Shown: positions 25,287 through 33,360 of the stretch, in pieces
Numbering within the stretch: position 1 is the first letter of the stretch
Layout: each line of letters opens with the position of its first letter
Assembly (NCBI RefSeq): GCF_018449635.1
Contig: NZ_JAAVUV010000016.1
Location: 116,293-180,292 of the forward strand
Length of the DNA: 64,000 nt
Reading direction: 5' to 3'
Origin: Caballeronia sp. dw_276
GTDB lineage: Bacteria > Pseudomonadota > Gammaproteobacteria > Burkholderiales > Burkholderiaceae
Made by a program: the position numbers and the translations under genes
The notes under the pieces: generated by a model
What the model saw: only the letters and a program-made list of their open reading frames with translations
What the model was told of the DNA's origin: nothing
The model's database searches: none

Positions 25287-26366
25287 ATGATTTCGGCGCC
25301 GCTGTTTTCGAGTCTTCCAGCGACCATCACGTGGGAAAACGACAGCCTGTCGATCCTCGACCAGACCCGTTTGCCTCGCGAAACCGTCATCGAAAACGTG
25401 ACGACGGCCGAGCAGGTCTGGCGTGCAATCCATGAACTGCGGGTTCGCGGCGCGCCTGCAATCGGCGTGGCCGCGGCCTACGGTTTATGCGTTGCAATGC
25501 GCGCGTCCCTTCATCTGCCCATACACGAATTCCGGACCGAACTGGCGCGACAGGCCGCCTATATTGATAGTGCGCGTCCAACCGCGGTCAACCTGAGCTG
25601 GAGTCTGAAGCGCATGCTGCAGGCCGCGCACGCATCGGATGCAAGCGAATCTGCGGCGCTTTTGAACGCATTGATTGTAGAAGCCGTCGCGATCCACGCC
25701 GAAGATCAGGCGTTGTGCAATGGCATTGGCGAACATGGATTGCCGCTCATCACGGAGGGCTGCGGCGTGCTAACGCATTGCAATGCGGGCGCGCTCGCCA
25801 CCACCGGTCTTGGCACGGCGACCGCGCCCATCTACAAGGCGCATGGCGAAGGACTGCAATTTCGCGTCTACGCCGATGAAACCCGTCCGCTTCTGCAAGG
25901 CGCGCGTCTGACTGCTTACGAGCTGCAGCAGGCGGGCGTCGATGTCACGCTGATCACCGACAGCATGGCTGCGTCGATCATGGCGCAAAAATTAGTCGAT
26001 GTGGTGATCGTCGGCACCGATCGCGTAGCGGCAAATGGCGACTTCGCGAACAAGATTGGCACGCTTGGCCTTGCGATCGTCGCGCGTCATTTCAACATTC
26101 CGTTCTATGTTGCCTGTCCGTCGTCCACGCTCGATCTTCACACGGCGACCGGCCGCGACATCGTCATTGAAGAACGTCACGACGATGAAATCACGCATCT
26201 GTACGGCGAGCGTGTGGCACCGGCGAACATGAAGGTCCGCAATCCCGCCTTCGATGTCACCCCGAACCACCTCGTGACCGGTTTCATCACGGAGCGAGGC
26301 ATCGTGCAAAAGCCCTTCGATATCAATCTCGCCGCGCTGTTCGCAATGGAAGGGGACGCAGCATGA
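25287..26366 (+). CDS. mtnA: S-methyl-5-thioribose-1-phosphate isomerase (MtnA) homologue
   Basis: A 359-residue protein of the MtnA/eIF2B-alpha-like family. RGAPAIG is at residues 54-60, the catalytic Cys at 165 (THCNAGAL) and the catalytic Asp at 245 (VGTDRVAANGD), matching Cys160/Asp240 of the Bacillus enzyme. It converts the 1-phosphate of methylthioribose, or of 5-deoxyribose in DHAP-shunt versions, to the ribulose 1-phosphate. It lies 15 bp after the kinase and overlaps the next gene by 4 bp. Confidence 0.88.
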   Translation: MISAPLFSSLPATITWENDSLSILDQTRLPRETVIENVTTAEQVWRAIHELRVRGAPAIGVAAAYGLCVAMRASLHLPIHEFRTELARQAAYIDSARPTAVNLSWSLKRMLQAAHASDASESAALLNALIVEAVAIHAEDQALCNGIGEHGLPLITEGCGVLTHCNAGALATTGLGTATAPIYKAHGEGLQFRVYADETRPLLQGARLTAYELQQAGVDVTLITDSMAASIMAQKLVDVVIVGTDRVAANGDFANKIGTLGLAIVARHFNIPFYVACPSSTLDLHTATGRDIVIEERHDDEITHLYGERVAPANMKVRNPAFDVTPNHLVTGFITERGIVQKPFDINLAALFAMEGDAA

Positions 26367-27025
26367 CCGAAGCGGCGCTGCGCACAGGCATAGTGGAAAC
26401 AGCGCGCGAGATGGAGCGTCTCGGCATCAACCAGGGTACGTCGGGCAATGTGAGCGCGCGCTTCGACGACGGTTTCCTGGTCACGCCAAGCGGCATTCCT
26501 GCCGCGCGGCTGGAGCCGGCCTCGATCGTCTTCCTGCCGATGAACATAGACGCGGCGTCGCCATTGTTCGCGCAGTTGCGACCGTCGTCGGAATGGCGGA
26601 TTCATCGCGATATCCTGCAGGCGCGGCCCGAGATCGGTGCGGTCGTTCACACGCATTCGAGCGCAGCCACGGCGCTCGCCATTCATTCGCGCGATATCCC
26701 CGCGCATCACTACATGGTGGCGGCCGCAGGCGGCAATTCCATCCGATGCGCGCCTTACGCAGCTTTCGGCAGCAAGGAACTATCCGATCTCGCGATGCAT
26801 GCGCTTGAAGATCGCACGGCATGTCTGCTCGCGCATCACGGCGTGATTGCATTAGGAAGGGATCTGACGCGTGCGCTATGGCTCGCGCATGAGGTGGAAG
26901 TCCTGGCGAAGCAGTATCTGCTTGCATGCCAGTTGGGAACGCCGCCGGTTTTATCGGATGAACAGATGGAGGAGGTCGTGGAGAAATTCAAAAACTACGG
27001 ACCACGAAGAACAGAGGATCACTGA
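26363..27025 (+). CDS. Class II aldolase, likely 5-deoxy/5-methylthio-ribulose-1-phosphate aldolase
   Basis: A 220-residue class II (zinc) aldolase. The key residues keep exact L-fuculose-phosphate-aldolase spacing: Glu77 (SSEWRIH), His96 and His98 (HTHSS), and His159 (HHGVIALG). GTSGNVS near residue 25 is the phosphate-binding loop. In the DHAP shunt, Ald2/DrdA cleaves the ribulose 1-phosphate made by MtnA into DHAP plus acetaldehyde or methylthioacetaldehyde. The start overlaps the mtnA stop (ATGA). MtnB dehydratase is the alternative, but an intact catalytic Glu favours aldolase chemistry. Confidence 0.82.
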   Translation: MTEAALRTGIVETAREMERLGINQGTSGNVSARFDDGFLVTPSGIPAARLEPASIVFLPMNIDAASPLFAQLRPSSEWRIHRDILQARPEIGAVVHTHSSAATALAIHSRDIPAHHYMVAAAGGNSIRCAPYAAFGSKELSDLAMHALEDRTACLLAHHGVIALGRDLTRALWLAHEVEVLAKQYLLACQLGTPPVLSDEQMEEVVEKFKNYGPRRTEDH

Positions 27026-27031
27026 ACATTA

Positions 27032-27044
27032 ATCTGATTCAGAT
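27032..27044. promoter_or_regulatory. Palindrome before the ABC-transporter genes
   Basis: ATCTGA-T-TCAGAT, a perfect odd palindrome 58 bp upstream of the binding-protein start. It shares the TCTGAT hexamer with the operator-like palindrome at 23193 and may be a second, internal regulator site. Confidence 0.35.
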
Positions 27045-27101
27045 GTCGTACCCGCAGCGCGCAACGCAACCGCCTTTATAACTTGAAAAATGGAGACAGT
27101 C

Positions 27102-28205
27102 ATGGCCTGGAATTCAGGAAGATTTGACGCATGGAGCAAGCTGGGCGCACGTACTGGAACAGCGGTCTTATGCGCGGCAGCCGCGCTTTCCGGCTGTTCG
27201 AAGAGCGAATCGCCATCAACGACCACCGCCGCGAGCGATGCAAGCGCAAGCCCTGCCGCGGTCGCAAGCGCTGCGCCGGCGGCATCGGGTGGAAAGACCA
27301 AGGTCGGCTTTTCGGTTTCCACGCTCAACAACGCATTCTTTGTCGGTTTGAAGCTCGGCGTTGAAAAAGGTGCGAAGGATCAGGGCTTCGATCTGGTCCA
27401 GACAAACGCAAACGGCGACGCGCAGCAGCAGGTCAACGACGCCATCAACTTGTTGAGCCAGGGCGTGACCGCGCTGGTGCTCAATCCTATCGACTCGAAG
27501 GCGATCATCCCGGCGGTCGAGAAGGCAAACAGCATGGGCATTCCCGTGTTCACGCTGGATCGCGGCTCGGATGGCGGCAAGGTGACGTCGTTCGTGGCGT
27601 CGGACAACGTGGCGCTCGGCACGACCGCCGCGAAGTGGATCGCGGATCAACTGAAGACGCGGTACGGCTCGCCCAAGGGCAACGTGGTCGACCTGATCGG
27701 CTTGGTCGGCACGACTGCCGCGACCGATCGCGAGAAAGGTTTCTCCGATGAAATCGCCAAGTACCCCGACATCAAGGTCGTGGCTCGTCAGGAAGGCGCG
27801 TTCGACCAGGAGAAGTCGCTCAACGCCATGACCAACATCCTGCAAAAGTACCCGCAGATCGATGCAGTTTTCGGTGCAAACGACGACAACACCGTCGGCG
27901 CGGAAAAGGCCATCGACAACGCCAACCGGTACAAGCCGCTCGGCGACAAGGAACACATCATGGTGATCGGCGCCGACGGTACGGCGCAAGCGTTGTCCGC
28001 GATCCGTGCGGGCAAGCAGGACGCGACGATCTCGCAGAACCCGATCGAGATGGCGGCCAAGGCGCTGAGTTTTATCAAGGACTACACCGCGAAAAAGGAC
28101 GTGCCCGCGAACTATGCGTGGCCGACCTTGTTGATCGACAAGTCGAATATCGATTCCGATACGACCAAGAAGTATGGTCTCTGGTCGCTGCAGGTCAGCC
28201 AGTAA
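27102..28205 (+). CDS. Sugar ABC transporter, substrate-binding lipoprotein
   Basis: A 367-residue binding protein with a lipobox (AALSGC) and an Ala/Ser-rich linker before a ribose-type Peripla_BP_4 fold (GFSVSTLNNAFFVGLK, TLDRGSDGGKVTSF). The ATG at 27102 follows GGAGA and is preferred to the one at 27090. It is the extracytoplasmic receptor for the importer encoded by the next two genes. Given the preceding kinase, isomerase and aldolase, the ligand may be 5-methylthioribose, 5-deoxyribose or another modified pentose. Confidence 0.9.
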   Translation: MAWNSGRFDAWSKLGARTGTAVLCAAAALSGCSKSESPSTTTAASDASASPAAVASAAPAASGGKTKVGFSVSTLNNAFFVGLKLGVEKGAKDQGFDLVQTNANGDAQQQVNDAINLLSQGVTALVLNPIDSKAIIPAVEKANSMGIPVFTLDRGSDGGKVTSFVASDNVALGTTAAKWIADQLKTRYGSPKGNVVDLIGLVGTTAATDREKGFSDEIAKYPDIKVVARQEGAFDQEKSLNAMTNILQKYPQIDAVFGANDDNTVGAEKAIDNANRYKPLGDKEHIMVIGADGTAQALSAIRAGKQDATISQNPIEMAAKALSFIKDYTAKKDVPANYAWPTLLIDKSNIDSDTTKKYGLWSLQVSQ

Positions 28206-28281
28206 TCGTCGTCATTGACTGAGCGCATGCGTTGCGTTGCATTTTCGACGCAGCGCATGCCTTCGCAAGAGAGAGTCGATC

Positions 28282-29835
28282 ATGAGTGCCGAAACGAGTT
28301 CGCCCGATCTTGCCGGCGGCGTGCAACAGGCGGCGGGCAGCAGCAACGCGCCGCTGTTGCGCATGGAGGGCATCGTCAAGAGCTTTCCCGGCGTGAAGGC
28401 GTTGCGGGGCGTCAGCCTGTCGCTGCAGGCGGGTCATGTCATGGCCATCGTCGGCGAGAACGGCGCTGGCAAGTCGTCGCTGATCAAGACCTTGTCGGGC
28501 GCGTATGAACCCGACGAGGGCCGCATCGAGATCAACGGCGTGCCGCTTGCACGTGGAACGAATGCAGCCATTGACGCGGGTGTGGCCGTGATTTATCAGG
28601 AGCTGTCCCTGATCAACGACATGACGGTCGCGGAGAATCTGTTCCTCGGGCGCATGCCGTCGCGCGGCGGTTTCGTGAAGCGCGGCGAAGCCAACGAACA
28701 TGCGCGTCAGGCGCTTGCGCAAGTTGGACTAGATAACGTCTCGCCGTCCATGCGGTTGGGCGACTTGCCGTTGAACAAGCGGCAACTCGTGGAAGTCGCA
28801 AAAGCGGTGGCGCGCGACGCCCGCATTCTCGTCATGGATGAACCCACGGCCGCGCTGCAACGTGGCGATATCGCAAATCTGTACGCGGTGGTCCGACGGC
28901 TTCGCGCGGCCGGCATGGGGATCATTTTCATCTCGCATCATCTGGAAGAGGTGTTCGAGCTGGCCGACTCGGCCGTGGTCATGCGCGACGGCGCCACCGT
29001 CAGCTCGCGGCCGATGAACCAGTGGACGGAGCAGGAACTCGTGCAGGCCATGGTCGCGCGCAACCTCGATTCGTTTTATCCGTGGGAGGCGCGCGACTAT
29101 GGGCCGGTCGTGCTCGAGGTGCGCGATCTGGCGAGTCCGCCGATCGTGCGGCACGCGAGCCTCAGCGTGAGGGCCGGCGAGATCGTGGGCATCGCGGGGA
29201 TTGCGGGCGCGGGGCGCACTGAGTTGCTGAAAGCGATCTTCGGCGCGTTGCCCGTGACGAAGGGCGAGGTATTGATACGCGGCAAAAAGGTCAACATCAA
29301 ATCGCCAACCGATGGCATCCGGCATGGACTCGTGTACACCGCCGAGGACCGCAAGCTCGAAGGCCTCGTGCTTGAAGCGAGTATCGAAGAGAACGTCGCG
29401 CTTTCGAGCCTGAAGGCGCTCGCGACTGGCGGCTTCACCAGCAACGCACGGAAACGCAAGCTCGCGCAGGAAGCAAGTACGCGCTTCGCGGTGCGCTCGC
29501 CATCGGTCATGCAGATCACGGGCAATCTGTCGGGCGGCAATCAGCAGAAGGTCATCCTCGGGCGCGCCACCGCAACCGAACCGGCCGTGATCATGCTCGA
29601 CGAACCCACGCGCGGTATCGACGTAGGCGCGAAGACCGAGATCTATGCGCACATGGTGTCGATGGCGCGCGCCGGTGCGGCCGTCATCATGGTCAGCTCG
29701 GAATTGCCGGAGTTGCTCGGCATGTCCGACCGCGTGCTGGTGATGTACAGAGGCAGCATCGTCACGGAGATCGCGCGGGATAAAGCGGACTCCGAGACGG
29801 TGATTCAATGGGCTACGACAGGAGTAGGCGCATGA
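28282..29835 (+). CDS. Sugar ABC transporter, duplicated ATP-binding subunit
   Basis: A 517-residue protein with two ABC modules. The first Walker A is GENGAGKSS, with a degenerate signature (LPLNKRQLVEVAKAV). The second half has GIAGAGRTE and an intact LSGGNQQK followed by MLDEPTRGIDVGAKTE. This is the CUT2 pattern. Start ATG at 28282, with GAGAGAG upstream. It overlaps the permease start by 4 bp (ATGA). It is related to, but clearly distinct from, the ATPase at 11585. Confidence 0.92.
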   Translation: MSAETSSPDLAGGVQQAAGSSNAPLLRMEGIVKSFPGVKALRGVSLSLQAGHVMAIVGENGAGKSSLIKTLSGAYEPDEGRIEINGVPLARGTNAAIDAGVAVIYQELSLINDMTVAENLFLGRMPSRGGFVKRGEANEHARQALAQVGLDNVSPSMRLGDLPLNKRQLVEVAKAVARDARILVMDEPTAALQRGDIANLYAVVRRLRAAGMGIIFISHHLEEVFELADSAVVMRDGATVSSRPMNQWTEQELVQAMVARNLDSFYPWEARDYGPVVLEVRDLASPPIVRHASLSVRAGEIVGIAGIAGAGRTELLKAIFGALPVTKGEVLIRGKKVNIKSPTDGIRHGLVYTAEDRKLEGLVLEASIEENVALSSLKALATGGFTSNARKRKLAQEASTRFAVRSPSVMQITGNLSGGNQQKVILGRATATEPAVIMLDEPTRGIDVGAKTEIYAHMVSMARAGAAVIMVSSELPELLGMSDRVLVMYRGSIVTEIARDKADSETVIQWATTGVGA

Positions 29836-30833
29836 CGTCGACAGCAGCAAAGCAGGCCGATCAGGAGGCGCTCTCGCGCCGTTTCGTCCGGCAATTACGC
29901 AGCGGTATCGGACCTTTGTTCGCGGCGCTCATTCTCATCTGCGTGGTGCTGTCGATTGCATCGCCTGAGTTTTTGACGACGAGCACGCTTACCAACATCA
30001 TGGTGCAGGTCTCCGTGGTGGGCATCGCGGCGGTCGGCGGCACGTTCGTGATCATCACTTCGGGGATCGACCTGTCGGTCGGTTCGCTGGTCGCGCTGAG
30101 CGGCATGGTCGCAGCGACGGTCATGGCGGGATCGGTGCCGGGGAACATCGGACTGGGAATCGGCGGGTTGGCGGTCGCGCTTGCGGTTGGCGCATGCGTT
30201 GGCGCGTTGAACGGGCTCTCGGTGGCGTGGTTCAGGCTCGTGCCGTTCATTGTCACGCTGGCCATGATGGCGATGGCGCGCGGCCTCACGCTCGCTATCT
30301 CCGATGGCCGTACCAAGTTCGACTTCCCGAACGCGTTCACCGCATTCGGCGCGAAAACCGTGGCCGGTCTTCCGGCACCGATGATCGTGATGCTGGTCGT
30401 GTTTATTGTCGGGCATGTGCTGTTGCGCAAGACGACTTTCGGGCATCAGGTCTTCGCGGTCGGCGGCAACAAGGAAGCCGCGCGACTTGCCGGTATTCCC
30501 GTGCGGCGCGTGATCTTCCTGACGTACACGCTGGCCGGCGTGACGGCGGCGATTGCGGGCATCGTGCTCGCGGGGCGCCTGAATTCCGCGTTGCCTTCGG
30601 CGGCGAACGGACTCGAGCTTCAGGTCATTGCCGGCGTAGTGATCGGCGGCACGTCGCTTGCCGGCGGGCGCGGTTCGATCATCGGCACGTTCATTGGCGT
30701 GGTGTTGATCGGCGTGATCAACGTCGGGCTGTCGCTGCTCGGCGTCAATCCATTCTGGACACAATTCATTCAGGGCGGCGTCATCTTCGCCGCTGTCATG
30801 CTCGACGCGCTCAGCCAGCGCCGCAAGGTGTGA
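29832..30833 (+). CDS. Sugar ABC transporter, permease (RbsC-type)
   Basis: A 333-residue permease with about ten helices and the CUT2 hallmark IITSGIDLSVGSLVALSG, plus NKEAARLAGIPVRRV and VVIGGTSLAGGRG. It pairs with the ATPase, whose stop it overlaps. With the lipoprotein at 27102 it completes a three-gene importer inserted between the sugar-cleaving enzymes and the DhaKL-like kinase genes. Confidence 0.92.
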   Translation: MTSTAAKQADQEALSRRFVRQLRSGIGPLFAALILICVVLSIASPEFLTTSTLTNIMVQVSVVGIAAVGGTFVIITSGIDLSVGSLVALSGMVAATVMAGSVPGNIGLGIGGLAVALAVGACVGALNGLSVAWFRLVPFIVTLAMMAMARGLTLAISDGRTKFDFPNAFTAFGAKTVAGLPAPMIVMLVVFIVGHVLLRKTTFGHQVFAVGGNKEAARLAGIPVRRVIFLTYTLAGVTAAIAGIVLAGRLNSALPSAANGLELQVIAGVVIGGTSLAGGRGSIIGTFIGVVLIGVINVGLSLLGVNPFWTQFIQGGVIFAAVMLDALSQRRKV

Positions 30834-30864
30834 GCCATCGCAGTTTCCTTTCAAGGAGCATCAC

Positions 30865-31875
30865 GTGAAAAAGATCATCAACCAGCCGGATCAATTCGTG
30901 GACGAAGTCATCGATGCGCTCTTGCTCGCGCATCCAGGATGGATCAAATCCGCGACCGCCGATAACCGTGCGCTCGTGCGCGCCGACGCGCCGAAGCAAG
31001 GACGCGTGGGCATTGTGACCGGCGGCGGATCAGGGCATATGCCTGGCTTCCTGGGTTACGTAGGCGAGGGTCTGTGCAGCGGCGTGGCGGTGGGCAACGT
31101 GTTTTCATCGCCGTCGTCGGAACAGATTTTCGAAGCGACGAAAGCCGTCGATGGCGGCGCCGGCGTGCTGTACGTATACGGCAACTATGGCGGCGATGTC
31201 TTCAACTTCGACCTCGCAGCGGATCTTGCGGAACCGGAAGGTATCGATATCAAGACCGTGCTGCTGACCGACGATGTAGCGTCGGCACCGAGTGCACGCA
31301 GCGCCGACCGCCGCGGCGTGGCGGGGATGGTGTTTGCGTTCAAGTGCGCGGGGGCATCGGCGGAACGCGGCGATTCGCTGGATGAAGTCGCGCGCATCAC
31401 GGCGAAGGCCAACAACCAGTGCCGCACCATGGGCGTGGGGCTCTCGCCGACCATTCTTCCAGCTGCGGGCAAACCGACATTCACGCTGCCTGAAGGCGAG
31501 ATGGAAATTGGTATCGGCATTCATGGCGAACCGGGCACGCATCGCGGTCCGCTCGAAACCGCCGATCAGATCGCAACGCGCCTGACTGGCGAGATTCTCG
31601 CAGACCTCAATGCGCCCAAAGGTTCGCGTGTCGCCGTGCTGATCAACGGGCTCGGCGCGACGCCGCTGGAAGAGCTGTATTTGTTGTATCGGCGCGCGGC
31701 GGCGATCATTGGCGGACAAGGGCTGACGATCGCGCGCTCGTACGTGGGCGAGTACGTGACGAGCCTCGAAATGGCGGGTGCGTCGATCACGATCATGCTC
31801 GTCGATGACGAACTCGAAGCGCTGCTCGCAGCGCCGGCGCGCTCGCCTTTCTTTCGCGAATGGTCGCAAGCCTGA
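30865..31875 (+). CDS. Dihydroxyacetone kinase-like subunit DhaK
   Basis: A 336-residue DhaK-fold protein. The covalent ketose site is His220 (GIHGEPG), equivalent to His218 of E. coli DhaK, and the substrate loop VTGGGSGHMPGF is intact. No DhaM (phosphotransferase-linked) gene is nearby, so an ATP-dependent partner is expected. Relatives phosphorylate dihydroxyacetone or tetruloses such as erythrulose. In this operon it might return a ketose product of the aldolase route to a phosphate, or act on a second imported ketose. Confidence 0.85.
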   Translation: MKKIINQPDQFVDEVIDALLLAHPGWIKSATADNRALVRADAPKQGRVGIVTGGGSGHMPGFLGYVGEGLCSGVAVGNVFSSPSSEQIFEATKAVDGGAGVLYVYGNYGGDVFNFDLAADLAEPEGIDIKTVLLTDDVASAPSARSADRRGVAGMVFAFKCAGASAERGDSLDEVARITAKANNQCRTMGVGLSPTILPAAGKPTFTLPEGEMEIGIGIHGEPGTHRGPLETADQIATRLTGEILADLNAPKGSRVAVLINGLGATPLEELYLLYRRAAAIIGGQGLTIARSYVGEYVTSLEMAGASITIMLVDDELEALLAAPARSPFFREWSQA

Positions 31876-31887
31876 ACGGAGGATGAC

Positions 31888-32514
31888 ATGAGTATTTCTT
31901 CCACTGAACTGCGCGGCTTGCTTGCGCGTACGCTCGCCGTGCTGCCCGCGCATGCCGAGGAGCTGCGTGAGCTCGATGCCGCCCTCGGCGACGGCGATCT
32001 TGGCATTACCGTGCAAGCGGGGTCGGCGGCGGTCGTGAAGGCGCTTGCCGCTTTGCCTGAAGGGGCGAGCGTTGCTGAAGTGCTGCTTGCCGCGGGCAAG
32101 GCGTTTTCGACCGCAAATCCATCGACGTTCGCGGCGTTGATCGGCGGCGGATTGCTGGCGGCATCGAAGACGATGGCGGGTAAGGACGCGGTCGGCAAAG
32201 AGGAGGCGTTGGCTATCGGACGTGCGGTTGCGGGGCGCATTATCGAGCGTGGCAAGAGCCAGGTAGGCGATAAAACCGTGCTGGACGCGCTCGTTCCAAG
32301 TCTCGATATGCTGGAAAACACAGACGGCGATACCGATGCATTGCTTGCCGCGATGATCGCGACATCGCAGGAACGGGTGAAAGCGACGGCGGGATTGCAA
32401 TCGCAAAAGGGACGCGCGGCGTGGGTGCAGGAGCGCAGTATCGGGCATGCAGATCCGGGCGCTACCGCGTATTCAAGGTTTCTAGAGGCGTTGCGAGAAG
32501 GGATGAAGGGTTAA
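31888..32514 (+). CDS. Dihydroxyacetone kinase-like subunit DhaL
   Basis: A 208-residue DhaL partner. The three Mg-ADP-binding aspartates are kept at D30, D35 and D37 (ELDAALGDGDLG), but the usual His after the third Asp is Leu and the GPLYG-type loop is altered (STFAALIGGG). It sits 13 bp after dhaK. The variant loop and the absence of DhaM suggest an ATP-using kinase with a ketose specificity other than plain dihydroxyacetone. It is the last gene of the GntR-controlled operon. Confidence 0.82.
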   Translation: MSISSTELRGLLARTLAVLPAHAEELRELDAALGDGDLGITVQAGSAAVVKALAALPEGASVAEVLLAAGKAFSTANPSTFAALIGGGLLAASKTMAGKDAVGKEEALAIGRAVAGRIIERGKSQVGDKTVLDALVPSLDMLENTDGDTDALLAAMIATSQERVKATAGLQSQKGRAAWVQERSIGHADPGATAYSRFLEALREGMKG

Positions 32515-32752
32515 GCCTTCAGAATGCCTGCATGCGTAGTATTCCCAGAAATACAGCCGATAGACTGTTATTCCTCAATACAGTCATGAAGCTGTATTTT
32601 GCCTTTCCCGAACGCCTATAAATAAAAACCTAAAGCGTCGGGCACGTGATGTGCGTCACGCAAGGGGCTCGTCCAACTGGAAAACGCTGCCCGCACGACA
32701 CGCGCCCAAGCTTCGGATCGTTCTGGATCCCAACGCTTGCAAAACCCTTTCG
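32515..32752. other. Intergenic region after the DhaKL genes
   Basis: No gene seen. The first half is AT-richer (about 32560-32635) and may hold the promoter of the next small operon. I found no clear U-tract terminator for the preceding operon. Confidence 0.5.
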
Positions 32753-32920
32753 ATGAAGGCGTGCCTGATCTTCGACGGCCGCACGCCATTCGAGATTCAG
32801 TTGCGTGACGCGATGCCCGAGCGGTACGAGCCGGGAAAACGATGCACCGTGGATTCGAACGTCTATCACCGGTGCACCGTTTATCGCATCTTTACCTTCA
32901 GTAAGGGACTTAATCCATGA
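32753..32920 (+). CDS. Small hypothetical ORF (55 aa) coupled to a membrane protein
   Basis: A short ORF beginning MKACLIFDGRTPFEIQLRDA, ending with a TGA that overlaps the ATG of the membrane-protein gene. No clear Shine-Dalgarno and no family recognised. The stop-start overlap is the only support, so it may be chance. Confidence 0.25.
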   Translation: MKACLIFDGRTPFEIQLRDAMPERYEPGKRCTVDSNVYHRCTVYRIFTFSKGLNP

Positions 32921-33360
32921 CTCCGACCAGCCCGAGATATCGGTCAAGACTGGCGACATCACTCTTCGATCTTTTAAATCCCATCCCGTACGGAATGTTC
33001 GTCGGCACCCTGATTTTCGACATTATCTACGCCATAACAGAAAATATTTTCTGGGCAAAAGGCGCTGCATGGCTGGTAACCGTCGGACTCCTTTTCGCGA
33101 TCATTCCGCGCTTCATCAATCTCGGCCACGTGTGGTTTGGATATCGCTATGTGGGTAAAAACCGCGAGAGACTCGCCTTCTGGCTAAACCTGCTCGGCAT
33201 TATCGCGGCGATTTTGAATGCATTCGTTCATAGCCGCGATGCTTATGCTCAAGTACCGCTCAGCGTCATTCTTTCAGTCATTACAGTTGCGTTGCTGAGC
33301 TTTGGACAAGTCGTGCTTGCATTCGACAAGTTCGGTTTCAAGGAGACGACTCGTGAATAG
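32917..33360 (+). CDS. Small integral membrane protein of unknown function
   Basis: A 147-residue hydrophobic protein with four likely helices (residues about 22-42, 50-65, 84-104 and 114-134). I recall DUF2231-like inner-membrane proteins beside sugar dehydrogenases, and the length fits. Composition is AT-richer than neighbours. Its stop overlaps the GTG start of a PQQ-type dehydrogenase, so the pair is translationally coupled. It may anchor or serve electron transfer for that enzyme (inference). Confidence 0.65.
   Translation: MTPTSPRYRSRLATSLFDLLNPIPYGMFVGTLIFDIIYAITENIFWAKGAAWLVTVGLLFAIIPRFINLGHVWFGYRYVGKNRERLAFWLNLLGIIAAILNAFVHSRDAYAQVPLSVILSVITVALLSFGQVVLAFDKFGFKETTRE

Noticed and set aside
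26363..27025. MtnB (methylthioribulose-1-phosphate dehydratase)
   Set aside because: The Glu77 and His96/98/159 arrangement matches fuculose-phosphate-type aldolases, and no MtnC/MtnD-type methionine-salvage genes follow, so aldolase chemistry is preferred.
30865..32514. Classical PTS-linked dihydroxyacetone kinase (DhaKLM)
   Set aside because: No dhaM gene is present in the window and DhaL has variant loop residues, so an ATP-dependent, possibly non-DHA kinase is more likely.
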